Part shown: positions 1 through 5,018 of the stretch, piece by piece
Layout of the letters: every line of letters begins with the position of its first letter
How positions within the stretch are numbered: the stretch's first letter is position 1
NCBI GenBank assembly: GCA_007135435.1
Contig: SLIW01000159.1
Coordinates: 1-5,018 of the forward strand
Origin: Natronomonas sp.
GTDB taxonomy: Archaea; Halobacteriota; Halobacteria; Halobacteriales; Haloarculaceae
Direction: 5' to 3'
DNA length: 5,018 nt
Notes under the pieces: model-generated
Databases searched by the model: none
What the model saw: only the letters and a program-made list of their open reading frames with translations
Told to the model about the DNA's origin: nothing
Program-made: the position numbers and the translations under genes

Positions 1-48
1 GGTTTCAGGCGATCGGTTTCCGCAGAATGGTATCCTCGTTTTGGCGTT

Positions 49-60
49 CACCAATTGGTG
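49..60. repeat. 12-bp perfect palindrome
   Basis: CACCAATTGGTG is a perfect 12-bp inverted repeat. A second palindrome, GTGGTGACCAC, lies at 69-79 with a single central base. Both use GGTG/CACC half-sites. They lie roughly 170-200 bases upstream of the RimK-type gene in a stretch without a convincing gene. They could be an operator for a gene to the left of the window, or chance. The palindromes are seen in the sequence; any function is a guess. Confidence 0.35.
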
Positions 61-222
61 TACCCAACGTGGTGACCACCGGCTTTGGAAACCACGGTCC
101 TGGCCGCACTGGTTCCGCTGGCGCTCGGCACGTGGTTCGCATGGGAATCCAGATCCACCCGCCGCGATCCACGCCCGTCCCCGCCGCTCGCTCCAGGCAC
201 GCTGTGTGTGGGACCGTCAGGC

Positions 223-228
223 CTTTTG
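223..228 (+). promoter_or_regulatory. weak TATA-like element for the RimK-type gene
   Basis: CTTTTG is the most AT-rich hexamer at the expected distance, about 25 bases before the ATG at 251. No Shine-Dalgarno is visible next to that ATG. This fits a leaderless haloarchaeal transcript, but the match is poor and no BRE-like purine run is clear upstream. Confidence 0.3.
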
Positions 229-250
229 TGCGACCGCTCGCAGTGCGGGT

Positions 251-1600
251 ATGTCCTCGGACCTCACCGTCGGCGTCCTCAGCCTGCATACCTCGAAGGA
301 GTCGAAGGCGATCCTCAACGCGGTCGACGACCTCGGCTACGACACGGCGTGGCTCCGCGCGGAGAACACCGTCGTGGACATCTCCGACGGCGAGGTCACC
401 CTCGAGCCCCACGCCGACATCGTGGTCAACCGGCTGCTCCTCTCCAAGGAGGAGCAGCCCGCCGAGGCGCTGGGGCTGGCGACGACGATCGACCGAGCTC
501 GACCGATGCTGAACACGCCGACGGCGACGATGACCGCGATGCACAAGTTCGCGACCGGGATCGCCCTCGCGAAGGCAGACCTGCCCATCCCGGACGCACT
601 CCTGGCGCTGTCGAGCGAGACGCTGAACACCCGCCGGGAGCGCTTCGGCGACGAGGTCGTCTACAAGACGGCGATCGGCACCCACGGCGGCGGCACCTGG
701 AAGCTCGACACCGACGACCAGGTCAACCCGATGGTCGGCTCCCGGCAGGCGTTCCTCCAGGAGCTCATCGAGCACGACCAGCAGCGCCACCACGACCTCC
801 GGATCTACGTCGTCGGCGAGAAGGTGGTCGGCGCGATGAACCGGTACGCCCCCGAGGGCGAGTGGCGGACGAACGTCCACCTCGGCGGCGAGGTCGAGGA
901 CGCGACCGCCGGGCTCCCCGACGAGGTCGTCACGATGGCCAAGCGCGCGACCGACGTCGTCGGGCTCGACTACGCCGGCGTCGACATCGTCCAGGGGATG
1001 GACGGCTACTACATCCTGGAGGTGAACCCGACGGCGGGCTTCCGGGGGCTGTTCAAGGCGACCGGCCGCTCGCCGGCGCCGCACATCGCCCGGCTCGCGA
1101 TCGAGCGCGCCGGCGGGGAGGTCAACGAGGAGCGCGTCTACGAGCTGTCGGCGTCGCTGGACGACTCCCGGCCGCGGGCCGCCCCGCGGAAGGACCGCAC
1201 CACGCCCTCCGAGCCGCCCGTCATCGGCTACATCGAGGAGGTGATCGTCATGGGGACGCGGGGCCAGCGGCCCGTGCTCGCGAAGTCCGACACCGGCGCG
1301 ACCCGGACGAGCATCGACGCCCGTCTCGCCGCCGACATCGGCACCGGCCCGATAAAGGACATCGTCCGGATCAAGTCCGGCAGCGTCAAGCAGGGGAGGT
1401 CCCGACCCGTCGTCGACGTGGTCGTCGGCATCGGCGGCACCCAGCACACCGTCACCGCCAGCGTCGAGGACCGCGACCACATGGACTACCCGCTGCTCCT
1501 CGGCCGCGACATCCTCGAGAACTACCGGGTCGACGTCCGCCGGCGCGCCGACGAGGACGAGCCGTCGCCGACCGACGACGACCGCCAGGCCGAGGAGTGA
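251..1600 (+). CDS. RimK-type ATP-grasp ligase fused to RimB-like (retropepsin-fold) protease domain
   Basis: Predicted 449-residue cytoplasmic protein with no signal or membrane segment. Residues 1-85 form a RimK-like preATP-grasp domain. The ATP-grasp core follows: YKTAIGTHGGGTWKL at 138-152 (Lys139 and a Gly-rich loop), DLRIYVVGEKVVGAMNR at 182-198, and DYAGVDIV to LEVNPTAGF at 240-264 with acidic/Asn metal ligands Asp245, Glu257 and Asn259. A Pro/charged linker at about 301-322 leads to a second domain (323-430) with DTGA at 347-350 and LLLGRD at 415-420, as in the RimB-like family (Pfam Zn_protease, COG4067; the name is historical and the fold is aspartic-protease-like). RimK enzymes add glutamate to protein C-termini or small molecules, and RimB-like enzymes are linked to the opposite cleavage. 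The classical bacterial RimK target, ribosomal protein bS6, is absent from archaea, so the substrate is unknown. ATG 251 is chosen because the upstream frame reads as Trp/Arg-rich non-coding sequence. The tail is acidic. Confidence 0.9.
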   Translation: MSSDLTVGVLSLHTSKESKAILNAVDDLGYDTAWLRAENTVVDISDGEVTLEPHADIVVNRLLLSKEEQPAEALGLATTIDRARPMLNTPTATMTAMHKFATGIALAKADLPIPDALLALSSETLNTRRERFGDEVVYKTAIGTHGGGTWKLDTDDQVNPMVGSRQAFLQELIEHDQQRHHDLRIYVVGEKVVGAMNRYAPEGEWRTNVHLGGEVEDATAGLPDEVVTMAKRATDVVGLDYAGVDIVQGMDGYYILEVNPTAGFRGLFKATGRSPAPHIARLAIERAGGEVNEERVYELSASLDDSRPRAAPRKDRTTPSEPPVIGYIEEVIVMGTRGQRPVLAKSDTGATRTSIDARLAADIGTGPIKDIVRIKSGSVKQGRSRPVVDVVVGIGGTQHTVTASVEDRDHMDYPLLLGRDILENYRVDVRRRADEDEPSPTDDDRQAEE

Positions 1601-1615
1601 CCTCCGGCGCGGGTT

Positions 1616-1675
1616 GGTCACCGACAGTGGGGTTCGGCCCCGGCCGGTCACCGACACGGGGATTCGCCCCCGGGG
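1616..1675. repeat. two tandem 30-bp repeats, each with a GC hairpin
   Basis: Unit 1 (1616-1645) and unit 2 (1646-1675) both start GGTCACCGACA and match at 24 of 30 positions by eye. Each holds a hairpin around TTCG: GGGG-TTCGG-CCCC at 1629-1641, and CGGGG-ATTCGC-CCCCG at 1657-1672. The repeats start 15 bases after the ligase stop codon and end about 17 bases before the TATA-like element of the next gene. They may mark the 3' end of the upstream transcript or bind a protein. No T-tract follows, so a standard terminator is not shown. Confidence 0.7.
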
Positions 1676-1691
1676 ACGGACGGTAGGCACC

Positions 1692-1704
1692 AGATACCTT
1701 TTGG
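1692..1704 (+). promoter_or_regulatory. TATA-like element for the GlmU-type gene
   Basis: AGATACCTTTTGG is the only AT-rich patch in the spacer. Its centre lies about 30 bases before ATG 1729. No Shine-Dalgarno precedes that ATG (the bases are CCGAACCC), so a leaderless or near-leaderless transcript is likely. Confidence 0.45.
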
Positions 1705-1728
1705 CGCAGCCGGTCGCATTCCGAACCC

Positions 1729-2913
1729 ATGCAGACAGTCATCCTCGCCGCCGGCGAGGGAACGCGGATGCGCCCGCTGACGGAGACGGTGCCGAAGCCG
1801 ATGCTGCCGGTCGCCGAGCGGCCGCTGTGCGCGCACACGGCCGACGCGGCGATCGACGCGGGCGCCTCCGAGCTCGTGATCGTCGTCGGCTACGAGGCCG
1901 ACGCCGTCCGCGAGCACTTCGGAGCGGCGTACCGGGGCGTGCCGGTCTCATTCGCGGTCCAGGAGGAGCAGCTCGGGACCGCCCACGCGGTCCGGGCCGC
2001 TCAGGAACACCTCGAGGGCCCCTTCGCGGTGCTGAACGGCGACAACCTCTACGACCCGGCGTCGATCGCCGAGCTCCTCGCGGCCGCCCCGGCGGTCGCC
2101 GCCATCGAGGTCGACGAGCCCAGCCAGTACGGCGTCCTCTCCACCGACGCCGACGGGACGGTGACCGGCATCGTCGAGAAGCCGGCGGACCCGCCGTCGT
2201 CGCTGGCGAACGCCGGCGCCTACGCGTTCCCCGCCGAGGCGGTCGGCTGGTTCGACGTCGAGCGCAGCGAGCGCGGCGAGTACGAGATCACCGACGTCGT
2301 CGCCCGGGTCATCGACGAGTTCGGCGTCACGCCGGTGTCCCTGTCGCGGTGGCTCGACGTGGGCCGACCGTGGGAGCTGCTGGCGGCCAACGAGTGGAAG
2401 CTCGGCGAGCTCGACGGGCGGATCGACGGCGAGGTCCACGACGCCGCGACGCTTCGCGGGGAGGTCGTCGTCGAGGAGGGCGCGACGGTCGGACCCGGCG
2501 TGGTGATCGAGGGCCCCGCCCTGATCCGTTCGGGCGCCGACGTCGGGCCGAACGCCTGCCTCCGCGGGGCGACGCTCGTCGGCGAGGGCTGCCACGTGGG
2601 CAACGGCGTCGAGGTGAAGAACTCGGTGCTCATGCGGGGCGCGAGCGTCCCGCACCTCTCCTACGTCGGCGACAGCCTGCTCGCGCCGGAGGTCAACCTC
2701 GGGGCCGGCACCCAGGTGGCGAACCTCCGCCACGACGGCGCCGACGTGAAGCAGACCGTGAAGGGCGAGCGCGTCTCGACCGGCCGGCGCAAGTACGGCG
2801 TCGTGGCCGGCCCCGGCGCGAAGACGGGGGTCAACAGCAGCCTCTCGCCGGGGCTGGTGCTGTCGGCGGGCGCGACGACGGCGCCGGGGGAATCGGTGCT
2901 TCGGGACCGGTGA
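1729..2913 (+). CDS. glmU: GlmU-type bifunctional sugar-1-phosphate nucleotidylyltransferase/acetyltransferase
   Basis: Predicted 394-residue cytoplasmic enzyme, close to the roughly 400 residues of archaeal GlmU-type proteins. The N-terminal Rossmann-like nucleotidyltransferase domain (1-225) has LAAGEGTRMRPLT at 6-18, PKPMLPV at 22-28, QLGTAHAV at 81-88, NGDNLY at 103-108 (metal-binding Asp105), EKP at 150-152, NAGAYAF at 161-167, and WLDVGRPWELLAAN at 208-221. The C-terminal part (about 235-390) is a left-handed beta-helix of hexapeptide repeats with PHLSYVGDS at 308-316 and NLGAGT at 323-328. His309 sits where the catalytic acetyltransferase His is expected. By family it would acetylate glucosamine-1-phosphate and join the product to UTP, giving UDP-GlcNAc for glycan synthesis. 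Archaeal members are often promiscuous, so a glucose- or thymidylyl-transferring role is possible. No glmS or glmM gene lies beside it. The start is fixed by the conserved MQTVILAAG. Confidence 0.9.
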   Translation: MQTVILAAGEGTRMRPLTETVPKPMLPVAERPLCAHTADAAIDAGASELVIVVGYEADAVREHFGAAYRGVPVSFAVQEEQLGTAHAVRAAQEHLEGPFAVLNGDNLYDPASIAELLAAAPAVAAIEVDEPSQYGVLSTDADGTVTGIVEKPADPPSSLANAGAYAFPAEAVGWFDVERSERGEYEITDVVARVIDEFGVTPVSLSRWLDVGRPWELLAANEWKLGELDGRIDGEVHDAATLRGEVVVEEGATVGPGVVIEGPALIRSGADVGPNACLRGATLVGEGCHVGNGVEVKNSVLMRGASVPHLSYVGDSLLAPEVNLGAGTQVANLRHDGADVKQTVKGERVSTGRRKYGVVAGPGAKTGVNSSLSPGLVLSAGATTAPGESVLRDR

Positions 2914-3065
2914 GTATCTCCACCAACGTTGACATCGATCGATATCGTTCGGTCGTTCGTGGTCGGTGAGCGTGACCAGCAGTCGTGGCCGGAAGTCGAA
3001 TCGACATCGACCGACACCCCGAGACGTATCGACATGCCGTTCGCTGGTCGATGAGCCCGCATAGC

Positions 3066-3075
3066 AAACCTTAAC
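3066..3075 (+). promoter_or_regulatory. TATA-like element for the tail-tube-like gene
   Basis: AAACCTTAAC is AT-rich in a GC-rich setting. Archaeal initiation about 25 bases downstream would put the transcript start near 3097, giving a leader of about 70 bases before ATG 3170. A leader of this kind fits a Shine-Dalgarno-driven start, unlike the leaderless neighbours. The leader can form a hairpin, GGCCG-TCGGT-CGGCC, at 3119-3133. Confidence 0.4.
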
Positions 3076-3156
3076 GTCGTCTCGGACGCACGAGAGGTGA
3101 GCTCTTGTTGCACGGTCCGGCCGTCGGTCGGCCAAATCGGTGCGACCATTGCTTTC

Positions 3157-3162
3157 GAGGAA
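3157..3162 (+). promoter_or_regulatory. Shine-Dalgarno deciding the ATG start
   Basis: GAGGAA ends 7 bases before ATG 3170 and pairs partly with the archaeal 16S 3' end. The alternative in-frame GTG at 3140 has no such site, so ATG 3170 is preferred. Confidence 0.45.
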
Positions 3163-3169
3163 CCCAGTG

Positions 3170-3787
3170 ATGAAACCCGAGACCGCAGACGACGGACCCC
3201 GTCCAGCCGATAGCGATTTGACGTCGAGTGATCGTTCCGAAACGAGCCGCACAAGCAATCCTGTCGAACGTCGACCAGTGCTGAAGGGCCTCCTCGCGAC
3301 TGGCCTCGTGGCGACCCTGTTCACCGGTTCGTCGTCGGCGCAGGGCGGGGGTGGCGGTCACGGACCCTTCCGGAACAGTCGGTTCGTCGTCGAGATCGAC
3401 GGGATCGCCACGGCCTCCTTCAGTCGGGTCGAACTCCCGGCGATCACGATACCCGACATCGACTATCGACCGGGCACCGATTCTCCGACCGCCCGAAAGC
3501 TCTCCGGGATCAACGAGCACGCGCCGGTGCTCCTCGAACGAGGGGTATCTGGCGACTTCACGGAGCTCTACGAGTGGTTCAAGCTCGCCGAGCGGGGGCA
3601 GCTCGACGAAGCTCGGCGAGCGATGGCGGTCGTGTTGTTGAGTCCGGCGGGCGAACCCGGTGTCCGGTGGGAGTTCAGGAACGCGTGGCCGAGTCGCTAC
3701 GTCGCGCCGACGCTGGACGGCGGATCCAACGAGGTCGCGCTCGAATCGCTCGAGATCAGCCACGAGGGAATGGAACGGGTCCAGTGA
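3170..3787 (+). CDS. exported (Tat-signal) protein of the phage/CIS tail tube family (T4 gp19-like)
   Basis: Predicted 205 residues. Residues 1-33 are an acidic, Ser/Thr-rich leader. Residues 34-40 (RRPVLKG) followed by the hydrophobic stretch 41-51 and SSSAQ at 54-58 look like a twin-arginine signal with cleavage after Ala57. There is no lipobox Cys. A Gly5-His linker leads into the tube domain (about 67-205): FVVEIDGI at 72-79, an internal YRPGTDSPTARKLSG at 99-113, LLERGV at 121-126, YEWFK at 134-138, WEFRNAWPSRY at 167-177, and NEVALESLEISHEG at 187-200. This order is that of the T4 gp19-like tail tube family (Pfam PF06841, TIGR02241), whose members stack as hexamer rings inside phage tails and contractile injection systems, and which are normally made without a signal peptide. 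No sheath, baseplate, spike or ATPase gene lies in the window. Its GC is lower than its neighbours. The family call is strong; the role and the export route are inferred. Confidence 0.85.
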   Translation: MKPETADDGPRPADSDLTSSDRSETSRTSNPVERRPVLKGLLATGLVATLFTGSSSAQGGGGGHGPFRNSRFVVEIDGIATASFSRVELPAITIPDIDYRPGTDSPTARKLSGINEHAPVLLERGVSGDFTELYEWFKLAERGQLDEARRAMAVVLLSPAGEPGVRWEFRNAWPSRYVAPTLDGGSNEVALESLEISHEGMERVQ

Positions 3788-3937
3788 ACCCCTCGGTCGA
3801 CTCGTCTCGGCGGTGAACCGTTTCAGCTACTGTCTCGAAACACCCGAACGCCACCGAACGCAGCGCCCGAATCGGGACAGGGACGATCGCCGTTGGACGA
3901 TACACGCAGGCGTTGCAGACGTCCCCGAACGACCCGG

Positions 3938-3944
3938 TTTTAAG
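3938..3944 (+). promoter_or_regulatory. TATA box for the SDR gene
   Basis: TTTTAAG is the clearest TATA-like element in the window, centred about 27 bases before ATG 3968. Only CCTGCAGT directly precedes the ATG and no Shine-Dalgarno is present, so transcription and translation probably start at nearly the same base (a leaderless mRNA). The gene therefore has its own promoter. Confidence 0.65.
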
Positions 3945-3967
3945 CGCGCGGGCCGTGTCCCTGCAGT

Positions 3968-4843
3968 ATGACCCACGAGAGCCTCGAGAGACCCGACCTC
4001 ACCGGATCTACGGCGTTCATCACGGGGACGACCCGCGGCATCGGCAAGGCGATCGCGCTCGCACTCGCCGAGCAGGGCTGCAACGTCGTCTCCACCGGCA
4101 AGACGTCCGAGGAGGACGACTACGGCGAGGAGAAGGACCTGGAGGGGACCATCGAGGAGACCGCACGCGAGTGCCGCGACCGGGGCGTGGACGCCCTCCC
4201 GATCCAGCTGAACGTCCGCGAGGAGGCCGCCGTCGAGGCCGCCGCCGCGGAGGCGATCGACCACTTCGGCGAGGTGAACGTCGTGATCAACAACGCCAGC
4301 GCGATCCAGCTGGCGAACGTCGCGGACCTCCCGCCGAACCGCTTCGACCTCCTCTGCGACGTCAACGTCCGAGGTACGTACCTGGTCAGCCGGGCGTTCA
4401 TCGACCACCTCCAGGACGTCGAGTCGGACGCGTGGATCCTGACGAACGCCCCGCCGGTCACCGTCGACCGCGCGCCCGGCCAGGCGCCGTACGCCTGGTC
4501 GAAGATGGGGATGTCGTTCCTGACGCTCTCGCTCGCGACGGAGTTGTCCGGCCACGACGTCGGCTGTAACTCCTTCTGGCCAGTGACGGCGATCGACACA
4601 CGCGCAACGCGGTACTTCGGCCTCGGGACCGAGGACGACTGGCGCTCGCCCGAGGTCGTCTCCGACACCGTCCTCGAGATCCTCTCGCGGGACCCCGCCT
4701 CGTTCACCGGCAACGCCCTCTACGACGAGGACTTCCTCCACGACGCCGGCGTCGAGGACTTCTCGCGGTACAACCTCACCGACGGGGACCCGGCCCCGAT
4801 GTCGGCCCAGATGTTCGACCAGGACTACGAGCGGTCGATCTGA
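3968..4843 (+). CDS. HSDL2-like short-chain dehydrogenase/reductase
   Basis: Predicted 291-residue soluble oxidoreductase with one Rossmann domain. The cofactor loop TGTTRGIG is at 19-26, NNAS at 108-111, the structural Asn133 lies in NVRGTY, and YAWSK at 175-179 gives Tyr175 and Lys179. WPVTAIDT at 204-211 replaces the usual PG motif. The KTSEEDD insertion after strand 2 (45-51), the region around NNASAIQL, and the WPxTAI signature resemble the hydroxysteroid-dehydrogenase-like protein 2 (HSDL2) branch. The residue where I would place the catalytic Ser (ISPP in human HSDL2, from memory) is Ala161 in NAPP. Basic residues after the Gly motif (Arg23, and Lys45 after strand 2) would suit NADP(H), but this is inferred. 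The substrate is unknown. The C-terminal 50 residues are acidic and extend past the fold core. It has its own promoter and no functional partner nearby. Confidence 0.88.
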   Translation: MTHESLERPDLTGSTAFITGTTRGIGKAIALALAEQGCNVVSTGKTSEEDDYGEEKDLEGTIEETARECRDRGVDALPIQLNVREEAAVEAAAAEAIDHFGEVNVVINNASAIQLANVADLPPNRFDLLCDVNVRGTYLVSRAFIDHLQDVESDAWILTNAPPVTVDRAPGQAPYAWSKMGMSFLTLSLATELSGHDVGCNSFWPVTAIDTRATRYFGLGTEDDWRSPEVVSDTVLEILSRDPASFTGNALYDEDFLHDAGVEDFSRYNLTDGDPAPMSAQMFDQDYERSI

Positions 4844-4910
4844 CGCGAGCCGAGTCCGCTCGTCGGAGCGAGTGTGACCGACCGACCGCACGGGACCGAC
4901 GGGTCGTGGC

Positions 4911-4943
4911 ACCACCTGCGCGAACGCAATCGTTCATGGTGGT
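4911..4943. repeat. nested inverted repeat in the last spacer
   Basis: Outer arms ACCACC (4911-4916) and GGTGGT (4938-4943) enclose inner arms GAACG (4922-4926) and CGTTC (4931-4935) around a CAAT loop. The two inner gaps are unequal (5 and 2 bases). It lies 67 bases after the SDR stop and 20 bases before the next likely start. It could be an operator for the downstream gene or an RNA hairpin. Confidence 0.4.
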
Positions 4944-4963
4944 CCGTCCCGACGGTTCGACCG

Positions 4964-5018
4964 ATGGTGGACCCGACGTCGGACCTCGGCGAGGACGTCA
5001 CCGCGGAGGACGCACCGA
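4964..5018 (+). CDS. start of an unidentified acidic protein, cut by the window end
   Basis: Eighteen complete codons follow ATG 4964 and encode MVDPTSDLGEDVTAEDAP. The third base is G or C in all but the GCA codon, and five or more residues are Asp/Glu, as in the coding regions of the other genes here. The competing ATG at 4936 opens an Arg/Gly-rich frame typical of an out-of-frame reading. No strong TATA-like element or Shine-Dalgarno is seen upstream. The product cannot be recognised from this fragment. Confidence 0.5.
   Translation, partial: MVDPTSDLGEDVTAEDAP

Larger units (their letters stand above)
2914..3169. other. 256-bp spacer of lower GC with degenerate repeats
   Basis: No convincing gene was found on either strand. 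GC drops: 2941-3000 is about 60% by hand count, against about 77% for 2401-2460 inside glmU. Two related blocks are visible: 2931-2971 and 3003-3056 each start GACATCGAYCGA and end GTTCG(C)TGGTCGRTGAGC, with a longer middle in the second. Small palindromes include ATCGATCGAT at 2934-2943 and GTCGA-A-TCGAC at 2995-3005. The right part holds a TATA-like element and a leader for the tail-tube-like gene. Confidence 0.55.

Noticed and set aside
41..250. Upstream extension of the RimK-type frame
   Set aside because: The translated stretch is rich in Trp and Arg and unlike a haloarchaeal N-terminus. The family N-terminus begins naturally at ATG 251.
85..250. Small membrane protein from TTG 85 (VLAALVPLALGTWFAW)
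   Set aside because: The hydrophobic stretch is real in this frame, but the frame has no stop before 1686, no ATG or GTG start and no Shine-Dalgarno. It could at most be a relic.
5..1690. 561-codon open frame on the - strand across the ligase gene
   Set aside because: It is the antisense shadow of a GC-rich gene. Its composition is Val/Arg/Asp/Gly-rich with no motif, while the + strand frame has full ATP-grasp and DTGA motifs.
3140..3169. GTG 3140 as the start of the tail-tube-like gene
   Set aside because: No Shine-Dalgarno lies before it, whereas ATG 3170 has GAGGAA at a good distance. The extra ten residues add nothing recognisable.
2661..3254. - strand frame across the glmU 3' end and the following spacer
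   Set aside because: It mostly mirrors glmU and the repeats of the spacer, is Arg/Ser/Thr-rich, and shows no domain.
4857..4870. CGCTC-GTCG-GAGCG hairpin after the SDR stop as a terminator
   Set aside because: The stem is only 5 bp, no T-tract follows, and such hairpins arise often at this GC content.
3827..4915. Long - strand frame opposite the SDR gene
   Set aside because: Antisense shadow: Val/Arg/Gly-rich and without motifs, while the + strand encodes a complete SDR.
4936..5018. ATG 4936 as the start of the last gene
   Set aside because: Its frame is Arg/Gly-rich with poor third-position bias. The frame from ATG 4964 is acidic and strongly G/C at third positions.
1..5018. tRNA, rRNA, CRISPR array or transposase
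   Set aside because: Looked for cloverleaf-like segments, regular spaced repeats and transposase motifs on both strands and saw none.

Overview
The window looks like a stretch of a haloarchaeal (class Halobacteria) chromosome. The DNA is very GC-rich. The predicted proteins are acidic and rich in Asp/Glu, and their codons end mostly in G or C. Several genes have a TATA-like element about 25-30 bases upstream of the start codon and no obvious Shine-Dalgarno, as expected for leaderless archaeal transcripts. The genus cannot be read from the sequence. All supported genes are on the + strand.

Layout: (1) 1-250 has no supportable gene, but holds two short palindromes and a weak promoter. (2) 251-1600 encodes a RimK-type ATP-grasp ligase fused to a C-terminal RimB-like (retropepsin-fold) protease domain. 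(3) 1601-1728 is a short spacer with two tandem 30-bp GC-rich hairpin repeats and a TATA-like element. (4) 1729-2913 encodes a GlmU-type sugar-1-phosphate nucleotidylyltransferase/acetyltransferase. (5) 2914-3169 is a spacer of lower GC with degenerate direct repeats, a TATA-like element, a leader and a possible micro-ORF. (6) 3170-3787 encodes a protein whose C-terminal 140 residues match the T4 gp19-type phage/contractile-injection-system tail tube family, but which starts with a twin-arginine export signal. (7) 3788-3967 is a spacer ending in a clear TATA-like element. (8) 3968-4843 encodes an HSDL2-like short-chain dehydrogenase. (9) 4844-4963 is a spacer with a nested inverted repeat. (10) A possible new gene begins at 4964 and runs off the window.

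The genes do not form an evident operon. Each is separated by a spacer and most have their own promoter-like element. The ligase/protease, the nucleotide-sugar enzyme and the dehydrogenase look like ordinary chromosomal genes. The tail-tube gene stands out: its GC is lower, its spacer is odd, it carries an export signal, and no sheath, baseplate, spike or AAA+ gene lies beside it. It is the strongest candidate here for undescribed biology, followed by the ligase-protease ('writer-eraser') fusion.
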